A stretch of 64,000 nt of DNA from UBA11606 sp965243715 (GTDB taxonomy: Bacteria > Actinomycetota > Acidimicrobiia > Acidimicrobiales > Aldehydirespiratoraceae), in assembly GCA_965243715.1 (NCBI GenBank), contig CBDEVU010000018.1, positions 1 to 64,000 on the forward strand, given 5' to 3'. The translations under genes were made by a program, and so were the position numbers. Below, in pieces: positions 34,269 through 43,346 of the stretch. The notes beneath the pieces were generated by a model, which saw nothing but the letters and a program-made list of their open reading frames with translations, had not been told where the DNA came from and searched no databases. Each line of letters starts with the position of its first letter. Positions within the stretch are counted from its first letter, which is position 1.

Positions 34269-35384
34269 CTAGAACCCGAGACTGCCATCGCTCGTGGCCT
34301 TAGGCCGCGTGGCGGGTTTTCGGTGTCGGGCAGGGTCGCCGCGTCGGCCTCGGTGTTTTCGCCCGTGGCAGTTCCAGCAGGGTAGTTCGAGGTTGTCGAT
34401 ATCGGTCGGCCCGCCATTAGCCCATTCTCTAGTGTGGTGGGCTTCGGTACGGTCCGGTGATGCTCCGCATTCGCTGCAGCCGCGATGGCGGGCGATGAGG
34501 GCGATCCACTGATCGCGGCTAGCCAAACGAGTGGAGCGCCCGAGCCACAACGGTCGGCCAACACCATCAAAGACTTGCCCGACGACTTCGGCGGTGGGTC
34601 CGAGTTCGATGAGGACATCGTCGGGGACAGGACTGCCGTCGGCGAGTTCAGTGCTGCCCGATTCGAGACAGTGCAACAGGTGGACCATGTGCTTGGGATG
34701 AGGCTTGCCCGAACGGCTCGCCCGAGCACCAGTGAGCAACGCCACCATGGCATCGGCGCGGCGCTGCTTAGCGGTCCGGGAGTCGTCGGAATCGATCTGG
34801 TTAGCAAACTCCCGTAAGGCCGCTAGAGCCCGGGCGCCGTTGATCGGATCGAGACGGCTCAAGATGTTGACCATCCCCTCGCCGTCAACCCAGTCAGTTA
34901 CTTCACGCAAACGACGTTGCCGGGCGTGGCGCTTCTCAACCACTCCGCGAGATTCCCTGATGTTGACCCACTCGCGTGTCTTCTTAGCAAACCTGTCGGC
35001 AGGCAACTCCTCAGCCAACGCGAGCAGTTCCTCGGCTTCGTCGGGTGATACCCGCGCCGCGGCCTCAGCACACACTGCGGCATGCTCAGTAGTGATAGCC
35101 CCGCTGGCCAAGCCTTCGGCCACAGCGGGCATCTGCGCCAACTGTGTAGCGACCTTGGCGTCTTGTTTGGACTGGCGATTCGAGCGCCGCGACAGCGAAT
35201 GCCCCACAGAGGCCGCATCGGCCCCCGAATCACCCAACGCGTCGATCCCAGCCAAACAAGCCAAGCGACGTTCTTCGGCGTGAGCGATCACCCGATCAAG
35301 CCCACCAATGGTTGTGGTCAACTCCGGTCGAGACATTCCATGGAGAGCAACCTCGGCCAAGTTGTCGTGCGCTTTCTGGAACAT
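34269..35384 (-). CDS. DUF222 / HNH endonuclease domain protein (13E12 family)
   Basis: 371 aa. The N-terminal two thirds are the helical DUF222 domain (EERRLACLAGIDALGDSGA, SRRSNRQSKQDAKVATQL, ITTEHAAVCAEAAARVS). The C-terminal HNH nuclease shows CSECGASPDRTEAHHTREW followed by GGPTDIDNLELPCWNCHGRKH, with the two Cys pairs and His of the metal site. Multicopy DUF222-HNH genes are characteristic of Actinobacteria; their role (mobile or selfish nuclease) is not settled. A clear leaderless promoter precedes it. Confidence 0.9.
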   Translation of the reverse strand: MFQKAHDNLAEVALHGMSRPELTTTIGGLDRVIAHAEERRLACLAGIDALGDSGADAASVGHSLSRRSNRQSKQDAKVATQLAQMPAVAEGLASGAITTEHAAVCAEAAARVSPDEAEELLALAEELPADRFAKKTREWVNIRESRGVVEKRHARQRRLREVTDWVDGEGMVNILSRLDPINGARALAALREFANQIDSDDSRTAKQRRADAMVALLTGARASRSGKPHPKHMVHLLHCLESGSTELADGSPVPDDVLIELGPTAEVVGQVFDGVGRPLWLGRSTRLASRDQWIALIARHRGCSECGASPDRTEAHHTREWANGGPTDIDNLELPCWNCHGRKHRGRRGDPARHRKPATRPKATSDGSLGF

Positions 35385-35419
35385 GTGTATATCGTATCAA
35401 AACGAAACTAGAACGTCAA
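35385..35419 (-). promoter_or_regulatory. Leaderless promoter of the DUF222/HNH gene
   Basis: Minus strand: -35 TTGACG (35419-35414), 17-bp spacer, -10 TACGAT (35396-35391), then 6 nt to the ATG at 35384. Such short distances give leaderless mRNA, common in Actinobacteria. The surrounding 111 bp are AT-rich. Confidence 0.65.
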
Positions 35420-35471
35420 CAGTTTTGTCACAAATATTTCCAATCAGTTTGTCATAGCTATTGCTAATTAG

Positions 35472-35486
35472 ATGACGTGATGTCAT
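35472..35486. promoter_or_regulatory. Candidate LysR operator ATGAC-N5-GTCAT
   Basis: A perfect 5-bp inverted repeat, ATGACGTGATGTCAT, ending 9 bp before the lysR start at 35496. TTTGTCA also occurs twice further upstream. The position fits autoregulation. Confidence 0.4.
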
Positions 35487-35495
35487 ATTCTGATC

Positions 35496-36395
35496 ATGGG
35501 AGTTGCGACCACCGACCCAGCGGTACGGCTTGATGTTCAATCGCTGCGCGTCTTTTGCGAACTCGTTGCATCTGATGGGTTCACCGCCGCCGCCACCCGT
35601 CTCGGCGTCACCCAATCGGCGGTCAGTCACAAGATCAAGCGGCTAGAAGAACGCATAGGGGTGGACCTGATTCGGCGCGACGGCCAATCGTTCGCGGTAA
35701 CCGCCGACGGTCTCGATCTCCTTGTCCATGCTAAACAGATCGTGAGGGCGCATGACTTGGCCGTGGATTCGCTTCATCGGTCGCCGCTCGTCGGCACGCT
35801 GTGCCTCGGGTGCAACGAGGAAGTCGCGGCGACCCAACTCGCTGAGGTCGCCAGTCGGTTCCGTCGTACTCACCCCAACGTCACCTTGGAGATCAAGGTC
35901 CACGACTCGGCGTGCGTTGCGGACTGGCTGGAATCCGGCGAGGTCGACCTCGCCCTCCTTCAGGTTCTCGATGTCGATGGTGCGGTGCGGTCGAACGATG
36001 AAGTGTGGCGGCGTGACGAACTCGTGGTCAGGCAAGGCATGGTGGCTGATTTCGATGAAGCGGAACCCGTCCCGTTGATTTCGTTTGGTCCGCGGTGTTT
36101 GTATGAGCCGTGGCTCGTGAGTGCGCTAGCCGCCGTTGGTCGTTCGTTTCGGACCGTTCTGGAGTGCCCAAGCATTCAAGGGGTTCAGGCGGCGGTTGAG
36201 GCCGGACTGGGGGTGGCGGTCCTAAACACGCCCAACCTCACCAGAGCGATGAGGCCTTGGACCGGTCTGGAGGCGGTCGAACTCCCGCCGGTGGCGTTCG
36301 TACTCCGAGTCGCCCCAAGCAGTGGCCCGCGTCCGCTCGCCGAAGCGCTACGACACCATCTTTCGGTCGCGCTCGAGAAAAGGAATCCGCCGTGA
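35496..36395 (+). CDS. LysR-family regulator of the first MttB operon
   Basis: 299 aa. An N-terminal helix-turn-helix (LRVFCELVASDGFTAAATRL, GVTQSAVSHKIKRLEERIG; residues about 17-55) and a periplasmic-binding-protein-like effector domain. It is coupled to mttB by a GTGA overlap in the same direction, an unusual layout for LysR genes, which are more often divergent. It therefore probably controls its own operon. Effector unknown; a betaine or proline derivative fits the context. Confidence 0.9.
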   Translation: MGVATTDPAVRLDVQSLRVFCELVASDGFTAAATRLGVTQSAVSHKIKRLEERIGVDLIRRDGQSFAVTADGLDLLVHAKQIVRAHDLAVDSLHRSPLVGTLCLGCNEEVAATQLAEVASRFRRTHPNVTLEIKVHDSACVADWLESGEVDLALLQVLDVDGAVRSNDEVWRRDELVVRQGMVADFDEAEPVPLISFGPRCLYEPWLVSALAAVGRSFRTVLECPSIQGVQAAVEAGLGVAVLNTPNLTRAMRPWTGLEAVELPPVAFVLRVAPSSGPRPLAEALRHHLSVALEKRNPP

Positions 36396-37950
36396 GTACT
36401 CCCGCGTCCACCGCCGCGCCTAGGGCCCGCCGAGGGCGGGGTGCTCGCCGGCAAGCCCGTACTGCGTACACCCAACGCTTTTTGCCCGAACTCGAGAGAG
36501 GTTTGCCGTACCTCGACGCCCTACTGCCGGAGCAGGTACAACTCGTCCACGACCACACGATGAGGTTGCTGGAGACAACGGGAATCGACTTCCGCGACGA
36601 CGAAGCCATTGAAATGTGGAGCCAAGCTGGTTCTGGCGGGGGAGTGGCTATAGACGGCTACCGCGTCCGCATCGACCGCGAACTTCTCATGGGACTCATA
36701 GCCACCGTGCCGAGCGAATACACGATGGTTGCCCGAGATTCGGCCCGTACAGTCTCTGTCGGTGGCCGCAAGAGCATTTTCACTCCTGCCTACGGCGCGC
36801 CGTTCGTGCTCGACTTGGAGGGCAGGCGTCGGAACGCGACGCTCGAGGACTTCGACAATTTCGCCAAGATTGCCCACATGACTCCTGCCATGCAGATGAG
36901 CGGAGGTGTGCTGTGCGAGCCGATGGACATTGCGGTCGCCCACCGCCACCTTCGCATGACGTACAGCCTCATCAAGCACTCTTCCAAGCCCTTCATGGGC
37001 TCTGTCACCTCTCGGGAACGAGCTCAAGACAGCCTCGATATGACCAAGATCGTGTTCGGCGAGGACTTTCTCGAGGAGAACACGGTCATGACCTGCTTGG
37101 CCAACGGTAACTCGCCGCTCGTGTGGGATTCCACGATGCTCGATGCGGTGAAGGTCTACGGGGCAGCTAACCAGGCCATGCTGTTTTCGCCCTTCGTGCT
37201 GGGTGGAGCCTCGACCCCCGCGTCGACGATTGGCTCGGTGGTGCAGATTAACGCCGAAGCGCTGGCCGGCGTGGCTTTTAGCCAACTAGTGCGGCCCGGA
37301 GTTCCCGCCGTGTACGGCCAGTGGCTGGCGACTGTTTCGATGAAAACCGGCGCGCCTATGGCGGGCACCCCAGAGATCGACCATATGAACCTTCTCGTTG
37401 GACAACTGGCCCGTCACTACGAACTCCCCTGGCGTTGTTCGGGATGTGCTCATCGTCGAAGCAGGTGGACGCACAGGCGGGCTATGAGGCCGCCCGCAAT
37501 ATGTACGGTGCGGTCCTCGCGGGGGCAAACTTTGTTCTCTCCACCACCGGCTACCTCGAATCGGCGCTGTGTCAGAGCTATGCCAAAGCAGCCCTCGACG
37601 GCGAGCAAGCGGAAATGTTTCGCACGTTTGCCGAGGGCATTAGGTTTGATGAACTCGATGCCGCGCTCGACGCGATGAACGATGTCGAACCCGGGGGCCA
37701 CTTCCTTGGCACCGCGCACACGCTGGCCAATTTCGAACGAGCTTTTTCGATGCCTGAGTTGATGGACTGCAACGGGTTCGATCAGTGGACGGCGACCGGT
37801 GCGCAGGACGCCAACGCCCGTGGGGCTAAGAAGTGCCAGCAACTCCTCGCTGATTACGAAGAACCAACCTTGCCCGACGACATCGACGAGGCGCTACGTG
37901 ATTTCGTCGCCCGGCGAATCACCGAGATCCCTGAGACTGGCAATGACTAG
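36392..37950 (+). CDS. MttB-like methyltransferase without pyrrolysine (frame disrupted)
   Basis: Trimethylamine methyltransferase superfamily; non-pyrrolysine members demethylate quaternary amines such as glycine betaine, proline betaine or carnitine. The start is GTG 36392 in the lysR stop. A basic N-terminus (RRGRGARRQAR) precedes the TIM barrel with LEEN-VMTCLANGNSPLVW and PEIDHMNLLVGQLARHYELP. At about 37442 the frame breaks by one missing base: PWRCSG continues as MCSSSKQVDAQAGYEAARN in the other frame. Repaired length is 519 aa, matching the 520 aa of the intact copy at 51670. No in-frame TAG is present. No corrinoid protein gene is seen nearby. Followed by a DapA-family gene. Confidence 0.85.
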
Positions 37951-37974
37951 CACCCCGCCTCTGCTAAGCGGAAC

Positions 37975-38943
37975 GTGTGTGTGGCGCTGTCCTCGCCCTT
38001 TGACGATAGCGGCGAAACGCTTGACGAGGGTCGCTTGGGAGACCACATCGAGAGCATGATCGACGCTGGGGTCCACGCTTTGGTGCTGTGTGCGGGTACC
38101 GGTGAGTTTGCTTTTCTCTCGGAGCCAGAGAAGCGACGCATCATTGGACTGGGTTGTGAGATTGTCGCTGGCCGCATCCCCGTTGTCGCCCAAACCTCGG
38201 CCATCACCACGCGAGACGCCATCGAACGCACCCGCGAAGCCGCTGACCTCGGCGCCGCGGCCGCCATGGTGTTGCCCCCCTACTTCGAAGGTCCACTTGA
38301 GAGGGGTGTGCTCTACCACTACGAGAAACTGGCCAAAGCGACCGACATCCCAATCGTGCTCTACAATATACCGGCCAGTAGCGGATTTGACATTCACCCC
38401 GACCTTTACCGGCGGCTCATAGCGCTGGAAAACATCGAGTACATCAAAGATTCGACCGGCGACCTCGTCCGCCTACAGAAGTTGATCGCCATTGGCGGAC
38501 ACGTGCTCGCGGGCACTGATCCGTTGGCTCCTTACGCGGCGATGGCGGGCGCCGCGGGGTGGATCTGGGGGGCGGCGAACGTGATGCCCCACGAATGTGT
38601 GCAGCTGTGGAATCTCATACAGGCGGGCGAACATGGGGCGGCGCTGGAGCTGTGGGCCAAAATGCGGCCCGCCAATATGTTCTTTTGGGAGAACAACGTG
38701 GAGGCGGAATACAACTCGGCGGTCAAGACGGCAACCAACATGGTTGGCCGTCGCGTTGGCCCGTGCCGTCGTCCGGTGATGCCAATGACCCGTCAGGGCC
38801 GAGTGGCGCTCCAGACAGCCCTTTCCCCGCTGCCGATCAACGGAGTCGCTCGCGACACATTGGTGTTTCGTGAGTGGGATGACGAACGCGATTGGCTGGT
38901 TCAGATGACTCATCAAGCGGGCGTGAGCCGAGCGAAAGGCTGA
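37975..38943 (+). CDS. Dihydrodipicolinate synthase (DapA) family aldolase/dehydratase
   Basis: 322 aa in the visible frame. TIM-barrel Schiff-base enzyme: TGEFAFLSEPEKRRI, the Tyr motif VLYNIPASSGF, and the Schiff-base lysine in EYIKDSTGDL. The true N-terminus appears to be ATG 37943 (MTSTPPLLSGTCV), which overlaps the mttB stop, but a GTGTGTGTGG run at 37975 holds 2 nt too many for the frame to continue, so only GTG 37975 can start translation in this sequence. Context (MttB, oxidase, ALDH) suggests a hydroxyproline-type deaminase or another aldolase; lysine synthesis itself is unlikely. Confidence 0.85.
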   Translation: MCVALSSPFDDSGETLDEGRLGDHIESMIDAGVHALVLCAGTGEFAFLSEPEKRRIIGLGCEIVAGRIPVVAQTSAITTRDAIERTREAADLGAAAAMVLPPYFEGPLERGVLYHYEKLAKATDIPIVLYNIPASSGFDIHPDLYRRLIALENIEYIKDSTGDLVRLQKLIAIGGHVLAGTDPLAPYAAMAGAAGWIWGAANVMPHECVQLWNLIQAGEHGAALELWAKMRPANMFFWENNVEAEYNSAVKTATNMVGRRVGPCRRPVMPMTRQGRVALQTALSPLPINGVARDTLVFREWDDERDWLVQMTHQAGVSRAKG

Positions 38944-38945
38944 CC

Positions 38946-40439
38946 ATGAACCTCACCTTTGACCCCGTAGCACTGGCCGCATCGGTTACTCCGCCGACCC
39001 GGATGATGATCGGCGGCCGCTCCGTCGAAGCACTCTCGGGGTCTACTTTCGCCACCTTCAATCCGGCCACCGGTGTCGAACTGGCCCAAGTGTCGCAAGG
39101 TTCGGCGGCTGACATGGACCGAGCCGTCGCGGCGGCCCGTGATGCGTTCGACAACGGGCCGTGGGGACGCCTCTCACCCGCCGACCGGCGGGGCTTGCTG
39201 AAACGCTTCGCGCTCATGGTGGAGGCCCACGCTGACGAACTCGCCGTCATCGAGTCGCTCGAAGCGGGTAAGCCCATCTACGACACGTCGACCATCGACC
39301 TGCCCGAGACAGTCAACTGTTTGATGTGGCACGCCGAGTTGGCCGACAAGATCTACGACCAAGTGACGCCGTCGGGTCTCGGTGTTGTAGGGCTAGTGGT
39401 GCGAGAGTCGATCGGTGTCGTCGGTGCGGTGCTGCCGTGGAACTATCCGCTAATGATGGCGGCCTGGAAGATCGGTCCCGCTCTCGCCGCTGGCAACACC
39501 ATGGTGCTAAAACCGGCCGAGCAGACTTCGCTGTCGACAATCCGCATGGTCGAACTAGCCACCGATGCCGGTATTCCCGACGGTGTGCTCAACGTGGTCC
39601 CAGGGTACGGCGAAACGGTTGGCCAGGCGCTGGGCCGCCACCACAGCGTTGATTGTGTGGGATTCACCGGATCGACCGAGGTAGGCCGTAAGTTTCTGCG
39701 CTACTCCGCGGACTCTAACCTCAAGCGGGTGTTGCTGGAGTGCGGCGGCAAATCCCCGATGGTTGTCATGTCCGATGCGGAGGATCTGGACAAGGTCGCG
39801 GCGCACGCTTGTGAGTCGATTTTTTGGAACGCGGGCCAGAACTGTAGCTCCAATTCGCGGCTGATCCTGCACGAATCGGTCGCCGCAGATGTCATGGCTC
39901 GCATCGACGAAGCGATACACGGTTGGGTGCTGGGTGATCCCCTTGATCCCGCAACTCGTATGGGGGCCATTATCGAACCCGCCCATCTTGACAAGATCAT
40001 GGGCGCCATCGAGAGGGCTAAGGCCGAGGGGGCTACTGTGCGTTGCGGTGGAAATCGCACTCGTCGGGAGTCGGGGGGTTGGTTTGTTGAGCCCACCATC
40101 TTTGAAGCCGTCACCGCCGACATGGCGATCGCCCAAGAAGAGGTCTTTGGGCCGGTGTTGTCCGTCTCGACCTTCACCCACGCCGATGAGGCAATAGCGA
40201 TGGCTAACGACACGCCTTACGGCCTGCATGCCTCGGTGTTCACGAGCAATGTGCGCTCGGCTCATCTCGCTAGTCAACGGATCAAGGCGGGCACGGTATC
40301 GGTGAACTGTTACAGCGAGGGCGACATGACTACCCCGTTTGGAGGTTACGGACTCAGCGGGTTCAGCGGCCGAGATAACGGGGTACACGCCCACGAGCAA
40401 TACACCGAGACCAAGACCATCTGGATCGACTTGGCATGA
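38946..40439 (+). CDS. Aldehyde dehydrogenase, PuuC-like
   Basis: 497 aa from ATG 38946, 2 nt after the previous stop. Catalytic residues in GAVLPWNYPLMMA (Asn), LLECGGKSPMVVM (Glu) and NAGQNCSSNSRLI (Cys); NAD loop FTGSTEVGRKFL. The C-terminus (EGDMTTPFGGYGLSGFSGRD) resembles gamma-glutamylaminobutyraldehyde dehydrogenases; alpha-ketoglutarate semialdehyde dehydrogenase is another possibility. It sits between the DapA-type enzyme and a DAO-type oxidase, so the aldehyde probably arises in the same pathway. Confidence 0.9.
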   Translation: MNLTFDPVALAASVTPPTRMMIGGRSVEALSGSTFATFNPATGVELAQVSQGSAADMDRAVAAARDAFDNGPWGRLSPADRRGLLKRFALMVEAHADELAVIESLEAGKPIYDTSTIDLPETVNCLMWHAELADKIYDQVTPSGLGVVGLVVRESIGVVGAVLPWNYPLMMAAWKIGPALAAGNTMVLKPAEQTSLSTIRMVELATDAGIPDGVLNVVPGYGETVGQALGRHHSVDCVGFTGSTEVGRKFLRYSADSNLKRVLLECGGKSPMVVMSDAEDLDKVAAHACESIFWNAGQNCSSNSRLILHESVAADVMARIDEAIHGWVLGDPLDPATRMGAIIEPAHLDKIMGAIERAKAEGATVRCGGNRTRRESGGWFVEPTIFEAVTADMAIAQEEVFGPVLSVSTFTHADEAIAMANDTPYGLHASVFTSNVRSAHLASQRIKAGTVSVNCYSEGDMTTPFGGYGLSGFSGRDNGVHAHEQYTETKTIWIDLA

Positions 40440-40449
40440 AGGGCCGACC

Positions 40450-41766
40450 GTGACCCGAGTAACGATTCGTCCCGACAACGATCGCCAGAACGGCTGGTAC
40501 GAGACCATTGGACCGCACCCCGAACCCAAGGTGCTGGAGGGCGATACTGACGCCGACTATGTCGTCATCGGAGCTGGTTTTGGTGGACTGGCAGCCGCTC
40601 GTCGCCTAGCTGAACTCAACACTGGGGCATCGATTGTGTTACTGGAAGGCGACCGAATTGGCAACAACGCGGCGGGTCGTTGTTCGGGCTTCATCATCGA
40701 TCATGCCCACAACATTAGAGCCAAGAACTTCGCCGACGACCGAAGTAACGCCAAGCGCCGGATTGCGTTGAACCGAGCGGGTCTCGACTGGCTCGACGAG
40801 ATAGTTCATCGCGAGGGGATCGACTGCGACTGGCGTCGGACGGGCAAGATTCATGCAGCCGCGTCGGACAAGGGAGTGGCCCTGCTCGACCGCTTTGCCG
40901 CCTCCCTCGAAGCAGTCGACGAGGACTACTCGATGCACGACGCCGACGAACTAGAGGCCATGTTTGGTACTGGGTTCTATAAGCGGGGTCTTCACGCCCC
41001 GCATTCGGTAGTAGTGCAACCGGCTCAACTCACGATCGGTTTGGCCCAAACCATGCCCGAGAACGTTGCCGTCTACGAAACATCGATGGTTACCGACTTC
41101 GACTTTGGTCCGCCGTCCACGGTCCGTACTGCTCGAGGGTCGGTCCGTTCGCCGTCTCTCGTGATCGCCGCGAACGGCTTCGGCGAAGGGTTCGGATTAT
41201 ACAAGAATCGACTCCTGCCTTTGATCACCTGGGGCTCGATGACTCGGCCTATGGGGAACGATGAGGTGGCGGCGCTGGGCGGTGACGACAATTACGCCAT
41301 TATTCCCGCCCATCCGGCGGGCACAACCGTGCGCCGTCGCGCCGACCGGCGGATCCTCATCCGCAATCAGTACACGTATAGTCGCCGCTCCGATGTCAAA
41401 AAGGGTTTGGCCGCCGTTCGTCGGATTCACGAGAGGTCGCTGCGCCGTCGGTATCCGATGCTCCCGAATCTGGAGTTTGAGTATTCGTGGGGCGGGGCCC
41501 TTAGCTTGAGCCGCAACGGCGCGGGCGTGTGCGGCCAAGTCGCCCCTGGCGTCTACTCGACTATGGTCTACCAAGGGGTTGGTATGGCTCAGGGTACGAT
41601 TTCGGGCAAGTACCTTGCCGAACACATGATGGGTGAAACTAATCCGGCCATGAGTTTGCTCGCCGGATCGGTGGCCCCCAGCCGAAACTTTCCCGATCCG
41701 TTCAACGCTTGGGGGGTACGCCTGAGTGTTTGCGGGCGGCGGTGGCAAGCGGGAATAGAGGAGTGA
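40450..41766 (+). CDS. FAD-dependent amine/amino-acid oxidoreductase (DAO family, PuuB-like)
   Basis: 438 aa from GTG 40450 (MTRVTIRPDNDRQNGWYETI). The FAD fold YVVIGAGFGGLAAARRLAE lies at about residues 37-55, then LEGDRIGNNAAGRCSGF, and a C-terminal YQGVGMAQGTISGKYLAEHM typical of gamma-glutamylputrescine oxidase-like proteins. It would oxidise a secondary or primary amine (for example a D-hydroxyproline or glutamylated amine). It lies 10 bp after the ALDH and 2 bp before the first SDR gene. Confidence 0.87.
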   Translation: MTRVTIRPDNDRQNGWYETIGPHPEPKVLEGDTDADYVVIGAGFGGLAAARRLAELNTGASIVLLEGDRIGNNAAGRCSGFIIDHAHNIRAKNFADDRSNAKRRIALNRAGLDWLDEIVHREGIDCDWRRTGKIHAAASDKGVALLDRFAASLEAVDEDYSMHDADELEAMFGTGFYKRGLHAPHSVVVQPAQLTIGLAQTMPENVAVYETSMVTDFDFGPPSTVRTARGSVRSPSLVIAANGFGEGFGLYKNRLLPLITWGSMTRPMGNDEVAALGGDDNYAIIPAHPAGTTVRRRADRRILIRNQYTYSRRSDVKKGLAAVRRIHERSLRRRYPMLPNLEFEYSWGGALSLSRNGAGVCGQVAPGVYSTMVYQGVGMAQGTISGKYLAEHMMGETNPAMSLLAGSVAPSRNFPDPFNAWGVRLSVCGRRWQAGIEE

Positions 41767-41768
41767 CC

Positions 41769-42545
41769 ATGGCTGATTGGCGGGTGGATCTGCGGGGCAA
41801 GGTGGCGGTGGTGTCGGGCGGATCGTCGGGCATGGGGGCCGCGATCTGCGAACGACTCGCCGCTTGTGGCGCGTCCGTGGTGGTCGGGGGACGAGACGTT
41901 GATCGCGCTGCGGCCGTGGTGGCTACCATCACCGCCGCGGGCGGCCAGGCAGTGGCCGAAATCGGCAACATCGCCAACTCTGCTGTCGCGGATGCGCTAA
42001 TTGCCGCGGGTGTGGACGGCTTTGGCGGGGTCGACATCGTGGTGAACGCCGCGGGGGTGATCTTTCGCGCTGATGCACTTGGTACCGCCGACGATGTCTG
42101 GCGCCGGGTGATGGCCACCAATGTTGACGGCACTTTCTTTCTTTCGCGTGCCGCGGTGGGCGCGCTACGGCAGCGAGGTGGGGGATCGATTATCAATATC
42201 AGTTCCACCTGTGGCCTAGTCGGCGCGGCGGGTATCACCGCGTACTGTGCATCGAAGGGCGCGGTCACCAACCTCACCAGAGCCATGGCCCTCGACCACG
42301 CCGCCGAAGGCATTCGTATTAACGCGATCTGTCCAGGTTCGGTTGACACTCCCATGCTTATCTCCGAACAACCCGACGGCACTACACGAGAGGAGGTGAT
42401 GGCTAGCCATCTGCTTTCGATCCCCGAGCGCCGGATACCAGCCCCCGGGGAGGTAGCCGAGTTGGTCCTCTTCTTGTGTTCTTCGGCCAGTCGGCACATC
42501 AACGGGGCCAACCTTTCCCTCGACGGGGGCTATACCGCCCAATGA
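41769..42545 (+). CDS. Short-chain dehydrogenase/reductase 1
   Basis: 258 aa from ATG 41769. Classical SDR: cofactor motif VSGGSSGMGAAI (TGxxxGxG variant), NAAG strand (VVNAAGVIF), catalytic Ser in NISSTCG, YCASK (Tyr-x3-Lys), and PGSVDTPM. It oxidises or reduces a secondary alcohol with NAD(P). The next SDR gene overlaps it by ATGA, suggesting the pair arose by duplication or works in sequence. Confidence 0.9.
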   Translation: MADWRVDLRGKVAVVSGGSSGMGAAICERLAACGASVVVGGRDVDRAAAVVATITAAGGQAVAEIGNIANSAVADALIAAGVDGFGGVDIVVNAAGVIFRADALGTADDVWRRVMATNVDGTFFLSRAAVGALRQRGGGSIINISSTCGLVGAAGITAYCASKGAVTNLTRAMALDHAAEGIRINAICPGSVDTPMLISEQPDGTTREEVMASHLLSIPERRIPAPGEVAELVLFLCSSASRHINGANLSLDGGYTAQ

Positions 42546-43303
42546 CGGATTTCTCTGGTATCACCGCTGTTGTCACCGGTGGCGCCCAAGGGATTGGTCG
42601 AGCGATCGCTGATCGCTTGGCGGCCGATGGGGCCGAAGTAGTTGTTGGCGATCTTCGTGATCCAGGAGATCTTGGCCCGCGACAACGCTGGGTTGAACTT
42701 GACGTCCGTGTCGAGGCATCGGTTGCGGCGCTGGCCGCGGCGTGTGACGGCGCTGTCGGCGTGCTGGTGAACAACGCAGGCATAATGTTCGAAGCGTCGA
42801 TCACGGAACAAACCGTTGAACAATGGGACCTCGCGATGGCCGTCAACCTCCGCGGACCTTGGCTGGTGACCAAAGCTCTCTTGGCCCGCCTCACGGCTGC
42901 GCCGGGCTCGGCGGTGGTCAACGTTGGCTCCATCGAAGGCATCGGCTCCAACCCCCACCACACTGCCTATTCGGCCTCGAAGGGGGGTGTACACGGACTT
43001 ACCGTGGCGATGGCCGTAGATCTGGGCCCGCTGGGCGTTCGCTGCAACGCGGTGGCACCCGGCTGGATCGACACGGCTCTAAACCGAGACTATATCGACC
43101 GACTCCCCCACCGCGATCAGGCCCTAGCCGAATTGGCCGTGCTCCATCCGGTTGGCCATATCGGCGACCCTGCCGATGTGGCCTCGACGGTGGCATTTCT
43201 CGCGTCGCTGGACGCTCGCTTCGTGTCCGGGCAGGTCGTGGTGGTGGATGGCGGGCGGACGAGCAAACTTAGCCTCCCAGCGTCGCTCACTCCTGATAGC
43301 TAA
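42542..43303 (+). CDS. Short-chain dehydrogenase/reductase 2
   Basis: 253 aa from ATG 42542 (ATGA overlap). TGGAQGIGRAIAD cofactor site, VNNAGIMFEASI, Ser in VGSIEGIG, YSASKGG catalytic Tyr/Lys, and APGWIDTALNRDY. Last gene of the lysR-mttB-dapA-ald-dao-sdr-sdr operon; 43 bp separate it from the DM13 gene. Substrate unknown; the operon context points to oxidation of a hydroxylated carboxylate or cyclic amine. Confidence 0.9.
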   Translation: MTDFSGITAVVTGGAQGIGRAIADRLAADGAEVVVGDLRDPGDLGPRQRWVELDVRVEASVAALAAACDGAVGVLVNNAGIMFEASITEQTVEQWDLAMAVNLRGPWLVTKALLARLTAAPGSAVVNVGSIEGIGSNPHHTAYSASKGGVHGLTVAMAVDLGPLGVRCNAVAPGWIDTALNRDYIDRLPHRDQALAELAVLHPVGHIGDPADVASTVAFLASLDARFVSGQVVVVDGGRTSKLSLPASLTPDS

Positions 43304-43346
43304 TGTCAGAAGGGAACAATCTGGCGCAGCCTAGCGTTGCGTACCC

